In this document: one piece after another, positions 1 to 7,488 of the stretch
How the letters are laid out: the number at the start of each line of letters is the position of its first letter
Position numbering within the stretch: position 1 is the first letter of the stretch
From: Streptomyces sp. A 4/2
GTDB lineage: Bacteria; Actinomycetota; Actinomycetes; Streptomycetales; Streptomycetaceae
Length of the DNA stretch: 64,000 nucleotides
Direction of reading: 5' to 3'
Assembly (NCBI RefSeq): GCF_940670765.1
Contig: NZ_CALNVW010000011.1
Location: forward strand, 1-64,000
Program-made: the position numbers and the translations under genes
The notes under the pieces: generated by a model
The model's input: the letters and a program-made list of their open reading frames with translations, nothing else
The model's database searches: none
Told to the model about the DNA's origin: nothing

Positions 1-101
1 GGGGGAGCACGGGGGAAGCGGAGCGGGGTCGGACGGGCCGGGGGGGCCTGTTCGGCCCCGTCCGCATGTGCGGGACGGGTCCTGCCCGGGAGTTCCGGAC
101 C

Positions 102-746
102 TCAGGCGAGCGGGGCGGCCGAGGAACGGGCGGTCTCCCGGTGGTCGGAGGCCGCCGCCAGCCGGGTCAGGGCCTCGCCCTTGCCGCAGGCGTACGCACC
201 CAACGCCGACTGCCGCGCCACGATCCCGCGCTCGGACCGCATCAGCCGCCACCCCCGCCGCAGCAGGAACGGCACCGACTTCCGTCCCTCGCGCAGATCC
301 CGCGCCAGCCGCCGCCGGAACGTGGTGGAGGGCCGCCCGCGCAGGCAGAGCGCGTCCGCCAGGACGCCCAGCTCCTCGCAGCGCCGCACGATGTCCGCGG
401 CGAAGATGCCCTCGGCGATGAAGGCGGGCCTCCCGCCGATGTCCAGCGCCTCGCTGCCCACCCGCGCGCTCACGGAGATGTCGTACACGGGGACGGTCGT
501 ACGGCCGGTACGGCACAGCTCGTCGATCGCGGCGACCGCCGCGTCCGCGTCCCAGGACAGCGGGGAGTCCCAGTCGATGTCCGTGCTGTCGGCGACCTGC
601 GGAAGCGTCGGGTCCCCGGCTTCCTTGTAGAAGTCGTCCAGGCGCAGCACGGGCAGGCCCGAGCGCGCCGCGAGGGACGACTTTCCGGATCCGGAGGGGC
701 CCGCGAGCAGGACGACGCGGGTCGGTATGGGCTGGGGTGAACTCAC
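102..746 (-). CDS. Uridine kinase-like P-loop NTPase
   Basis: About 214 residues if translation begins at GTG 746, which has GGGAG 11 bases upstream. An in-frame extension to 875 is possible but has no better start. A Walker A motif GPSGSGKSS lies near residue 14, followed by an LRLDDFYK segment typical of the uridine kinase/phosphoribulokinase family and a late AEGIFA segment matching the family's EG lid region. The family phosphorylates nucleosides or related small molecules with ATP or GTP in the cytosol; the substrate here is not determined. It is divergent from the secreted-protein gene at 889. Actinobacterial members of this type are usually annotated only as ATP-binding or uridine kinase-like, so the specific reaction is inference. 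Confidence 0.8.
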   Translation of the reverse strand: MSSPQPIPTRVVLLAGPSGSGKSSLAARSGLPVLRLDDFYKEAGDPTLPQVADSTDIDWDSPLSWDADAAVAAIDELCRTGRTTVPVYDISVSARVGSEALDIGGRPAFIAEGIFAADIVRRCEELGVLADALCLRGRPSTTFRRRLARDLREGRKSVPFLLRRGWRLMRSERGIVARQSALGAYACGKGEALTRLAAASDHRETARSSAAPLA

Positions 747-888
747 GGGAAACCATTCTCCCGCATCGGCCGGGCCGCGGTAATCCCAGGAGAGCAACTT
801 GCCGGGTCTTTGAAGTGTGCGCCGCATCTCAACTACGCTGAGTGCGCTCATGCTTACTCTACGAGCAGGAATCACAGTCAGGAATCAC

Positions 889-1278
889 ATGGCATCTCAT
901 GCAGCACCCAAGCCCCGGCGGACCTCCCTGCTGCGCATCGGCCTGACCATCTCGGTGGCCGGTGCGGCGCTCGGTGCGGGCGGTGCGGCGGCGCAGGCGG
1001 CGACACCCATCAGCACCGGGGCGGGCGGGCCCTCCGCGGTGCTCGGTGACCTCGGCCCGTCGCCGGTCAAGGTCCTCACGGGCGCGGTCGCCAACGCCGT
1101 CGCGCCGGTCGCCGGCCTCCAGCTCGACCCGCTCGCCAAGACCGGTGTCGACCCGCTCGACAACGCGGTGGGCACGCAGGTCGCCGACTTCAAGCCGCTC
1201 TCCACTGCGGCGCTCACCGCGCCGCTGACCGGGGGCGGGGCCCTGAAGGACCTGCTGCCCGGCGCCGCCCGGTCCTGA
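889..1278 (+). CDS. Small secreted protein, unknown function
   Basis: 129 residues from ATG 889, chosen because AGGA lies 6 bases upstream. The N-terminus is a Sec-type signal: a basic stretch (KPRRTS), a hydrophobic core of Ala/Gly/Leu/Val and a cleavage-like AAQAA near residue 36. The mature part is rich in Gly, Ala, Val, Leu and Pro, has no cysteine, and ends in a Gly-rich segment. No catalytic motif is visible. It resembles the small, low-complexity ATP-binding-protein-like secreted proteins common in Streptomyces, whose roles are unknown. It stands alone, followed by a very strong palindrome at 1334. Confidence 0.7.
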   Translation: MASHAAPKPRRTSLLRIGLTISVAGAALGAGGAAAQAATPISTGAGGPSAVLGDLGPSPVKVLTGAVANAVAPVAGLQLDPLAKTGVDPLDNAVGTQVADFKPLSTAALTAPLTGGGALKDLLPGAARS

Positions 1279-1333
1279 TACCGCGGCGGTCGACCGGGAC
1301 GGCCGGACAGGACGACAGCTGGACGGGACGGCC

Positions 1334-1391
1334 GTCACAGGAACGGCCCCCGTCACCGCGGATCCGCGGTGACGGGGGCCGTTCCTGTGAC
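1334..1391. terminator. 58-bp perfect palindrome, bidirectional terminator
   Basis: Two 29-base arms are exactly complementary with no loop bases. It sits between the convergent ends of the secreted-protein gene (stop 1278) and the ALDH-like gene (stop 1432). No T-run is needed for many actinobacterial terminators, so it probably stops transcription from both sides. Confidence 0.75.
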
Positions 1392-1431
1392 GCTTCCGTT
1401 CCTGTGACGCCGCCCCGATGGCCGGTCGGTC

Positions 1432-2343
1432 TCAGTACGAAGAGCCGGACACGCCCAGGGCGCCCGTCGGGTGCCAGACCGTCTTGGTCTCCAGGAACGC
1501 CGTCAGCCGCCCGGTACCGGGATCGGCCGTGAAGTCCACGGTGACGTCCGCCGGCTGCGGGCGCAGGACCCGCTTGAGGTTGTCCGCCGCCGCGATCTCC
1601 AGGTCGCGCGCCAGCTCGGCGTCCGCCCCGGTGAGGTCGATCGCGTTGACGTCCTGGTGCGCGGCGAGCGGGGCGGCGATCTCCGCCGTGCGCCCCGACA
1701 GCACGTTGACCACACCGCCGGGCAGGTCCGACGTGGCCAGTACCTCGCCGAGCGAGAGCGCGGGCAGCGGGGACTTCTCGGAGGCGATCACCACGGCCGT
1801 GTTGCCCGTCGCGATCACCGGGGCGATCACCGAGACCAGACCCAGGAACGACGAGTCCTGCGGGGCGAGAACGGTGACGACACCAGTCGGCTCCGGCGTG
1901 GAGAGGTTGAAGAACGGGCCCGCGACCGGGTTCGCCCCGCCCGCGATCTGGCCGATCTTGTCGGTCCAGCCCGCGTACCAGACCCAGCGGTCGACGGCCG
2001 CGTCCACCACGGCCGCCGCCTTGGACTTCGACAGCCCTTCGGCGTCCGCCACCTCACGTACGAACTGGTCCCGGCGGCCCTCCAGCATCTCGGCGATTCG
2101 GTAGAGGATCTGCCCGCGGTTGTACGCCGTCGCGCCCGACCAGCCGCCGAACGCCTTGCGTGCCGCGACGACCGCGTCCCTGGCGTCCTTGCGGGAGGAC
2201 TGCGGGGCGTTGGCCAGCCAGTTGCCCTTGGAGTCGGTCACCTCGTACACGCGCCCGCTTTCGGAGCGGGGGAACTTGCCCCCGACGTACAGCTTGTAGG
2301 TCTTGAAGACGCTCAGCCGGTTCTGCTGCTCGACGGTGCTCAT
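1432..2343 (-). CDS. ALDH-like protein lacking the catalytic domain
   Basis: 303 residues, far shorter than the usual 450-500 of aldehyde dehydrogenases. Residues 1-250 follow the NAD-binding half (YVGGKFPRSESGR, a WVWYAGWTDK segment, GNTAVVIASEKSPLPA), then the sequence goes straight to a C-terminal tail (KTVWHP) without the LELGGK and Cys-containing catalytic part. It should therefore not oxidise aldehydes itself. Its ATG shares one base with the stop of the complete ALDH upstream (TGATG), so translation is coupled and the two products probably assemble. The pair looks like a split version of ALDH16 proteins, which carry a second, inactive ALDH domain. A regulatory or structural subunit is the likeliest role; this is inference. 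Confidence 0.85.
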   Translation of the reverse strand: MSTVEQQNRLSVFKTYKLYVGGKFPRSESGRVYEVTDSKGNWLANAPQSSRKDARDAVVAARKAFGGWSGATAYNRGQILYRIAEMLEGRRDQFVREVADAEGLSKSKAAAVVDAAVDRWVWYAGWTDKIGQIAGGANPVAGPFFNLSTPEPTGVVTVLAPQDSSFLGLVSVIAPVIATGNTAVVIASEKSPLPALSLGEVLATSDLPGGVVNVLSGRTAEIAAPLAAHQDVNAIDLTGADAELARDLEIAAADNLKRVLRPQPADVTVDFTADPGTGRLTAFLETKTVWHPTGALGVSGSSY

Positions 2344-3806
2344 CAGCGCTTGCCCTCCGGGCTCGACGGGGCGAGGTACGCCTCCAGGCCGTGACGGCCG
2401 CCCTCACGGCCGTAGCCCGATTCCTTGTAGCCGCCGAAGGGCGAGGTCGGGTCGAACTTGTTGAACGTGTTGGCCCACACCACACCGGCCCGGAGCTTGT
2501 TCGCGACCGCGAGGATGCGTGAGCCCTTCTCGGTCCAGATGCCGGCGGACAGGCCGTACTGGGTGTTGTTGGCCTTGGCGACGGCCTCGTCGGGCGTACG
2601 GAACGACAGCACCGAGAGCACCGGGCCGAAGATCTCGTCGCGCGCGACGGTGTGCGCCTGGGTGACGCCGGTGAACAGCGTGGGCGCGAACCAGTAACCG
2701 GACGTGGGGAGTTCGCAGGCGGGCGACCAGCGCTCGGCGCCCTCCGCCTCGCCCGCGTCGACGAGCTTCTGGATACGGGCCAGCTGCTCGGCGGAGTTGA
2801 TCGCGCCGATGTCGGTGTTCTTGTCGAGCGGGTCGCCGAGGCGCAGCGTGCCCAGCCGGCGCTTCAGCGCGTCCAGCAGCTCGTCCTGGATCGACTCCTG
2901 GACCAGCAGGCGTGAGCCCGCGCAGCAGACCTGGCCCTGGTTGAAGAAGATGCCGGTGACGATGCCCTCGACGGCCTGGTCGATCGGGGCGTCGTCGAAG
3001 ACGATGTTCGCGCCCTTGCCGCCCAGCTCCAGGGTGACCTTCTTGTCCGTGCCCGCGACGGACCGGGCGATGGCCCGGCCGACGGCGGTCGAACCGGTGA
3101 AGGCGACCTTGTCGACGTCCGGGTGCTCGACGAGCGCGGCGCCCGCGTCCCCGTACCCGGGAAGGATGTTGACGACGCCCTTCGGCAGCCCCGCCTGGCG
3201 GCAGATGTCCGCGAAGAAGAGCGCGCTCAGCGGGGTCGTCTCGGCGGGCTTGAGCACCACCGTGTTGCCGGTGGCCAGCGCCGGGGCGATCTTCCACGCG
3301 AGCATCAGCAGCGGGAAGTTCCACGGGATGACCTGGCCCGCGACGCCCAGCGGCTGCGGGTTCGCCCCGTAGCCGGCGTGGCCGAGCTTGTCGGCCCAGC
3401 CCGCGTAGTAGAAGAAGTGCGCCGCGACCAGCGGGAGGTCCGCGTCGCGGGTCTCCCGGATCGGCTTGCCGTTGTCGAGGGTCTCCAGGACGGCCAGCTC
3501 GCGCGAGCGCTCCTGGATGATCCGGGCGATGCGGAAGAGGTACTTGGCGCGTGCCGAGCCCGGCAGCGCGGACCACTTGTCGAAGGCCTTGCGGGCGGCC
3601 TTGACGGCCCGGTCCACATCGGCGGCGCCCGCGCGGGCGACCTCCGAGAGGACCTCCTCGGTGGAGGGGCTGACGGTCTTGAAGACCTTGCCGTCGGCCG
3701 CCTCGGTGAACTCGCCGTCGATGAACAGCCCGTAGGACGGGGCGATGTCGACGACCGAGCGGGACTCGGGGGCCGGTGCGTACTCGAATGCGGAGGAGAG
3801 TGCCAT
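2343..3806 (-). CDS. Aldehyde dehydrogenase family protein (active)
   Basis: 487 residues from ATG 3806. All ALDH hallmarks are present: GQVIPWNFPLLM, KPAETTPLSA, the Gly motif FTGSTAVGRA, the catalytic Glu in LELGGKG and the nucleophile Cys in FFNQGQVCCAG. The family oxidises aldehydes to acids with NAD(P). It lies five bases after deoC stops and overlaps the next ALDH-like gene, so the three form an operon. In deoxyribose catabolism DeoC releases acetaldehyde and glyceraldehyde-3-phosphate, so acetaldehyde is the most economical substrate proposal. Preference for substrate and cofactor cannot be read from sequence. Confidence 0.93.
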   Translation of the reverse strand: MALSSAFEYAPAPESRSVVDIAPSYGLFIDGEFTEAADGKVFKTVSPSTEEVLSEVARAGAADVDRAVKAARKAFDKWSALPGSARAKYLFRIARIIQERSRELAVLETLDNGKPIRETRDADLPLVAAHFFYYAGWADKLGHAGYGANPQPLGVAGQVIPWNFPLLMLAWKIAPALATGNTVVLKPAETTPLSALFFADICRQAGLPKGVVNILPGYGDAGAALVEHPDVDKVAFTGSTAVGRAIARSVAGTDKKVTLELGGKGANIVFDDAPIDQAVEGIVTGIFFNQGQVCCAGSRLLVQESIQDELLDALKRRLGTLRLGDPLDKNTDIGAINSAEQLARIQKLVDAGEAEGAERWSPACELPTSGYWFAPTLFTGVTQAHTVARDEIFGPVLSVLSFRTPDEAVAKANNTQYGLSAGIWTEKGSRILAVANKLRAGVVWANTFNKFDPTSPFGGYKESGYGREGGRHGLEAYLAPSSPEGKR

Positions 3807-3811
3807 GGTGA

Positions 3812-4789
3812 TCAGTCCACCGTCACGTAGTCGGGGCCGGAGTAGCGGCCGGTGCTGAGCTTCTGGCGCTGCATCAGCAGGTCGTTCAGCAGGCTGGAGG
3901 CGCCGAAGCGGAACCAGTGGCTGTCCAGCCAGTCCGCGCCGGCGGTCTCGTTGACCAGGACGAGGAACTTGATCGCGTCCTTGGAGGTACGGATGCCGCC
4001 CGCGGGCTTCACGCCCACCTGGACGCCGGTCTGCGCGCGGAAGTCGCGGACCGCCTCCAGCATCAGCAGGGTGTTGGCCGGGGTGGCGTTGACCGCGACC
4101 TTGCCGGTCGAGGTCTTGATGAAGTCGGCACCGGCCATCATGCCGATCCAGGAGGCGCGGCGGATGTTGTCGTACGTGGACAGCTCGCCCGTCTCGAAGA
4201 TCACCTTCAGCCGGGCGGCCGTGCCTTCCCCGGGAACTCCCGCGGGGCGCACGCACTCCGCCTTGACGGCCTGGATCTCCTCGAAGACCGAGAGGTAACG
4301 GCCGGAGAGGAACGCGCCCCGGTCGATCACCATGTCGATCTCGTCCGCCCCCGCGGCGACGGCGTCCCGCACATCGGCGAGCTTCACCGGCAGCGCGGCC
4401 CGGCCCGCCGGGAAGGCGGTGGCGACCGAGGCGACCTTCACATCGGCGCCGTGCAGGGCTTCCTTCGCGATGGCCGCCATGTCCGGATAGACACAGACGG
4501 CGGCCGTCATCGGGGCCGTGCGGTCGGTGGGATCGGGGTGGACGGCCTTGGCGGCGAGCGCCCGGACCTTGCCCGGGGTGTCCGCGCCTTCGAGCGTCGT
4601 CAGGTCGATCATCGAGATGGCCAGGTCGATGGCGTACGCCTTCGACGTGGTCTTGATCGAGCGGGTACCGAGGGACGCGGCGCGCGCTTCGAGGCCGACG
4701 GCGTCCACGCCGGGCAGTCCGTGCAGGAAGCGGCGCAGCGCGCTGTCGGACGTGGTCACGTCAGCGAATGCGGGGGCGGTGGTGGGCAT
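3812..4789 (-). CDS. deoC: Deoxyribose-phosphate aldolase
   Basis: 325 residues from ATG 4789. It is a class I TIM-barrel aldolase: the DFIKTSTGK segment carries the Schiff-base lysine and GVKPAGGIR the second essential lysine. It splits 2-deoxyribose-5-phosphate into acetaldehyde and glyceraldehyde-3-phosphate in the cytosol. About 70 extra N-terminal residues compared with E. coli DeoC are normal for actinobacteria. It is the first gene of the operon with the two ALDH genes. A 12-bp palindrome CTACGCGCGTAG starts 20 bases before the start codon and also occurs upstream of the purine nucleoside phosphorylase gene, suggesting coordinated control of deoxynucleoside use. Confidence 0.95.
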   Translation of the reverse strand: MPTTAPAFADVTTSDSALRRFLHGLPGVDAVGLEARAASLGTRSIKTTSKAYAIDLAISMIDLTTLEGADTPGKVRALAAKAVHPDPTDRTAPMTAAVCVYPDMAAIAKEALHGADVKVASVATAFPAGRAALPVKLADVRDAVAAGADEIDMVIDRGAFLSGRYLSVFEEIQAVKAECVRPAGVPGEGTAARLKVIFETGELSTYDNIRRASWIGMMAGADFIKTSTGKVAVNATPANTLLMLEAVRDFRAQTGVQVGVKPAGGIRTSKDAIKFLVLVNETAGADWLDSHWFRFGASSLLNDLLMQRQKLSTGRYSGPDYVTVD

Positions 4790-4808
4790 GGTCACCAGAG
4801 GAGCATAT

Positions 4809-4820
4809 CTACGCGCGTAG
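4809..4820. promoter_or_regulatory. Palindromic operator candidate before deoC
   Basis: The perfect palindrome CTACGCGCGTAG lies 20 bases upstream of the deoC start. The same 12 bases occur at 31105-31116 upstream of the purine nucleoside phosphorylase start, and the match extends to ATCTACGCGCGTAG in one orientation. Position and sharing suggest a repressor site. Confidence 0.6.
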
Positions 4821-4879
4821 CGACCTGTACAGGGGGACCAGGTCACCGGATGGTGACGGGTCCCCGCAGAGGTCGCTAC
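4817..4879 (-). terminator. Inverted repeat between PH-domain gene and deoC
   Basis: GTAGCGACCT at 4817-4826 pairs with AGGTCGCTAC at 4870-4879, and further complementary segments lie inside (GGTCACC with GGTGAC). It lies downstream of the PH-domain gene (stop 4918) and overlaps the last bases of the deoC operator candidate. It could be a terminator for the PH-domain gene. Confidence 0.4.
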
Positions 4880-4917
4880 GGCCGATCGTCGGATCAGGCC
4901 CCGGTCCGGCCGTCGGG

Positions 4918-5583
4918 TCAGCCGATGCCCAGCAGCACGGCCAGCAGGATCGCACCCGCGGCGCAGGGCGCCATGATCTCGTACGCCCAGCGGATCTCCG
5001 GCGTGCCCTGGGCCGTCGGCCGGGACGCGCCGCGCTCCGCGAGTTCCCGCAGGTCGTTGACCGTCTGGTCGGAAGGGGCGAGTCCCGATTCGGTTCCGGC
5101 GATTCCGGTGACGGAGGACCGGGAGGAGAGCGGGTTACGGGACCTGGCGGTCGGCTCGCCGGTGGCCATGGCCCGCATCTGCTGCGCGTTGGCCCTCTTG
5201 CGGCGGCGCAGCGAGACCGGCACGGCCCACAGCTGGTACTTCCCGCCCTCGGTGAAGACCTCGCTGGAGTAACCGGCCCGGACGTCCTGGACGGCGGCCC
5301 AGGGGAGGACGATCGTCCGGAACGGGTTGCGGACCCGGAGCCGGTCGTCGTTCGCGTACACCGCGGGCCGCAGGGTGAAGGCGATCACCAGCGGGATCAC
5401 GAAGAGCAGCCCGGCGAGGGCCAGCCACGGGGCGTTGCCGCTGCCGCTGATGAGGGCGTCGATGCCCAGCCAGCAGGCGAGGGCGAGCAGCAGGACGCCG
5501 CCCGCGATCCCGCCGAGGGACCGGAAGACACGGTCCGCGTAGACCGTGTCGGGGGACTGCGGCGTGGGGCGCTCAGGGCTCAT
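4918..5583 (-). CDS. PH-domain-containing membrane protein
   Basis: 221 residues from ATG 5583. Two adjacent hydrophobic segments near residues 22-42 and 52-72 are followed by a bacterial PH-like domain (LRVRNPFRTIVLPWAAVQDV, with the strand pattern and tryptophan seen in this family). A basic linker and a low-complexity Ser/Thr region lead to a third hydrophobic segment at the extreme C-terminus. Actinobacterial relatives are annotated as PH-domain or low-molecular-weight antigen-like membrane proteins of unknown role. It precedes deoC on the same strand, but 128 bases and the palindrome separate them, so it is probably an independent unit. Confidence 0.8.
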   Translation of the reverse strand: MSPERPTPQSPDTVYADRVFRSLGGIAGGVLLLALACWLGIDALISGSGNAPWLALAGLLFVIPLVIAFTLRPAVYANDDRLRVRNPFRTIVLPWAAVQDVRAGYSSEVFTEGGKYQLWAVPVSLRRRKRANAQQMRAMATGEPTARSRNPLSSRSSVTGIAGTESGLAPSDQTVNDLRELAERGASRPTAQGTPEIRWAYEIMAPCAAGAILLAVLLGIG

Positions 5584-5710
5584 GTGTCCGATTCTGCCTG
5601 AAGGCCGTGGCGGGGACGCAACGGCCGGGGGCCCCGGGCCGTCGGCGGGCCCCCGGGCGGAGGTCCCGGTCCCGGGCGGGCGCCCCTTACCGGACACGGT
5701 CCGTACCGGC

Positions 5711-6055
5711 CTACGGATGTTCCGTCACCCCGGGAGACACGACGGACGGGCGGATCGGGCCGGTGGGGGTGGGCTGCGGGGGGTCCGTGACGCGCGGGGC
5801 GTGGGCGGGCGGCGCCGGGGCCGGGTTCAGCGGGCTGCCGGGGAGCAGGACCAGCAGGCACACGGTCACCACGGCGGCAGCCGCTCCGAGGACGGCGAAG
5901 CCGGTCCTGCGTACCCGGCGCACTCCCCAGCTGCGTCCCTGCGGGGGTGCTCCGCGGCGCAGGTCGCCGTAGGTGACGAGGGCGGCGCGGGCGGCCAGCG
6001 CGGCACGCAGCCGGTCCTCGGTGGCGGACCGGCGGTCTTCGGCGGTCGGTCTCAT
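5711..6055 (-). CDS. Membrane protein coupled to the ECF sigma factor
   Basis: 114 residues. A basic cytosolic N-terminus (about 50 residues) precedes one membrane helix (FAVLGAAAAVVTVCLLVLL, near 53-71), and a Pro/Thr-rich tail lies outside. The ATG overlaps the sigma factor stop codon by ATGA, so it is translationally coupled to it. Single-helix proteins in this position often act as anti-sigma factors or sensors, but no ZAS zinc motif (HxxxCxxC) or recognisable anti-sigma domain is visible. The call as a regulator of the sigma factor rests on context only. Confidence 0.65.
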   Translation of the reverse strand: MRPTAEDRRSATEDRLRAALAARAALVTYGDLRRGAPPQGRSWGVRRVRRTGFAVLGAAAAVVTVCLLVLLPGSPLNPAPAPPAHAPRVTDPPQPTPTGPIRPSVVSPGVTEHP

Positions 6056-6669
6056 CGGTCTGCTCCCAGTGTCTTCTCCAGCGCGTCCAGCGCGCGGCTC
6101 GCGGTGGACTTCACCGTGCCGCGTGACATCCCGAGGGTCTCCGCGATCTGCGCCTCGGACAGCTCCGACCAGTAGCGCAGTACGAGCACCTCGCGCTGGC
6201 GCTGCGTCAGTCGGGCCATGGCGTCGAGGACGTGCTGGTGTTCCTCGGCGAGCAGCAGCCCCTCGTCGAGGGGTGGCCCGTGGCCCTCGTGGGGCGGGGT
6301 GTAGGCGCGGGCGGTGCGGCGTCTGCGCAGTACGGACCGGGCCGCGTTGACGACGGCGGTGTGCAGATAGGCCCCGGGGTTCTGGAGCCCGTCCAGCGAG
6401 GTGCCGTGTCTGCGGAAGACGGCGGCGAAGGCGTCCTGGACGACGTCCTCGGCGGTCTGCAGATCGTCGACGAGGAAGAGCGCGAGCCGCACCATGTCGA
6501 GCCGTCGCGCCTGGTACAGGTCGGTCAGCGTGGGCGGCGGCGGCTCGTCGTCGTACGGCGTGTGGACTGCCCGCAGCCGGTGTCCCCGTACGGGCACGTC
6601 CTCGGTCCGCGACATGCGGGAGAGCAGCCGGGACCACCAGGGTGTCGCTGCGGGTATGGCGTACTGCAT
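6052..6669 (-). CDS. RNA polymerase ECF sigma factor, SigE-family type
   Basis: 205 residues. Region 2 is visible as LYQARRLDMVRLALFLVDD with TAEDVVQDAFAAVFRR. Region 4 is LTQRQREVLVLRYWSELSEA followed by the recognition helix in IAETLGMSRGTVKST. The ~50-residue N-terminal extension before region 2 is mostly polar. It directs RNA polymerase to a small regulon, probably including its own operon. The next gene is a coupled membrane protein; the preceding gene, divided from it by a hairpin at 6691, encodes a secreted repeat protein. An internal ATG at residue 19 is an alternative start because no strong ribosome-binding site precedes either. Confidence 0.9.
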   Translation of the reverse strand: MQYAIPAATPWWSRLLSRMSRTEDVPVRGHRLRAVHTPYDDEPPPPTLTDLYQARRLDMVRLALFLVDDLQTAEDVVQDAFAAVFRRHGTSLDGLQNPGAYLHTAVVNAARSVLRRRRTARAYTPPHEGHGPPLDEGLLLAEEHQHVLDAMARLTQRQREVLVLRYWSELSEAQIAETLGMSRGTVKSTASRALDALEKTLGADR

Positions 6670-6690
6670 GGGCCTCGATCCGTTGCGGGA

Positions 6691-6726
6691 GGGGCGGGCG
6701 GGCCTGCGAACGGGCCCGCCCGCCCC
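6691..6726 (-). terminator. GC-rich hairpin between repeat protein and sigma factor
   Basis: 14-base arms (GGGGCGGGCGGGCC and complement) enclose an 8-base loop. It lies 27 bases after the stop of the repeat-protein gene and 22 bases before the sigma factor start, so it can end or attenuate transcription into the sigma operon. Confidence 0.6.
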
Positions 6727-6752
6727 GTGGTGCTGCCGCTACTGCTGCGCTG

Positions 6753-7199
6753 CTACTTGTGGACTCCGCTGCCCGGGTTGATCACCTTGGGCGCGTTTCC
6801 GGCCGGGGTGTGCCCGCCGCCGGTGCCCGGGTGGACGACCTTCGGGGCGTTGCCGGAGGTGCCGCCGTGGATGACCTTCGGGGCGTTGCCGGAGGTGCCC
6901 GCGTGGACGACCTTCGGGGCGTTGCCGGAGGTGCCCGCGTGGACGACCTTCGGGGCGTTGCCCGACGTGCCCGGGTGGACGACCTTCGGGGTGCCGGCGG
7001 ACTTCGAGTCGCCGGCCTTCGAGACGCTCGGCTTCGAGTCGGACTGCGAGGCCGAGTTCCCGGTGGTGGTGACCTTCGGCGAGCCGGAGTCGGCGACGGC
7101 CTGCGCGGCGAAGCCGCCGCCCACCAGCAGTGCGATGCCGGTGACAGCACCCAGGACCCGGGTGCGGGGGCGGTAGTTCCGCTTGACGTGCGAGGACAT
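6753..7199 (-). CDS. Secreted protein with four 12-residue repeats
   Basis: 148 residues from ATG 7199; GGGAG just upstream decides the start. A basic N-terminus and hydrophobic core (GAVTGIALLVGGGFAAQA) form a Sec signal with likely cleavage near residue 34. The mature chain is Ser/Gly/Lys-rich with no Cys, then four consecutive copies of GTSGNAPKVVHA-type repeats (residues 77-124), flanked by degenerate half copies (GTPKVVHP before, GNAPKVINP after). Regular His, Lys and Asn suggest a surface, wall or metal-binding role, but no family is recognised. It lies next to the ECF sigma operon on the same strand. Confidence 0.75.
   Translation of the reverse strand: MSSHVKRNYRPRTRVLGAVTGIALLVGGGFAAQAVADSGSPKVTTTGNSASQSDSKPSVSKAGDSKSAGTPKVVHPGTSGNAPKVVHAGTSGNAPKVVHAGTSGNAPKVIHGGTSGNAPKVVHPGTGGGHTPAGNAPKVINPGSGVHK
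6828..6971 (-). repeat. Four 36-bp in-frame tandem repeats
   Basis: Four 36-base units encode the 12-residue repeats of the secreted protein. Two middle units are nearly identical in DNA, so copy number could change by slippage or recombination without changing frame. Confidence 0.85.
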
Positions 7200-7394
7200 G
7201 GGGTTCTCCCGAGTAAGTGAGGGAAAGACGGTCTGGAACATCAGCTGAAGGGCGCCTTCAACCCACCAGACGTACGGAACCCACGGGGGTTGCGACCATT
7301 TCCGGGAAACTTCACCACGCCCGGTTCCGCCTCCGCCGGCCGACTCCGGTACGGCGGCCGGTACGGCCGGTACGAGTGGCTCGGCGGCCGGGTC

Positions 7395-7425
7395 TTGACC
7401 TGAAGGTGACTTGAGGTCTTACGGT
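7395..7425 (+). promoter_or_regulatory. MerR/SoxR-type promoter with 19-bp spacer
   Basis: TTGACC (7395-7400) and TACGGT (7420-7425) are separated by 19 bases, the long spacer characteristic of MerR-family-activated promoters. The spacer holds a dyad ACCTGAAG-N4-CTTGAGGT (7398-7417) whose half sites closely match the SoxR box consensus CCTCAAG/CTTGAGG. It would drive the VOC gene starting 64 bases downstream. Confidence 0.6.
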
Positions 7426-7488
7426 CGTGGCATTCCGGAACCCGGACCTGAAACGACCGAATCCGCGTCATCACCGAGAGGTTGTTCC

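Noticed and set aside
747..875. N-terminal extension of the uridine kinase-like protein to 875
   Set aside because: The extension overlaps the promoter region of the divergent secreted-protein gene and has no better ribosome-binding site.
3807..4256. Upstream extension of the active ALDH frame to 4256
   Set aside because: The extension overlaps deoC and lacks ALDH similarity; ATG 3806 starts the family sequence.
6753..7199. Chaplin or other known spore-surface protein
   Set aside because: The repeat protein lacks the paired Cys and the chaplin sequence; only the signal peptide and repeats are shared in style.
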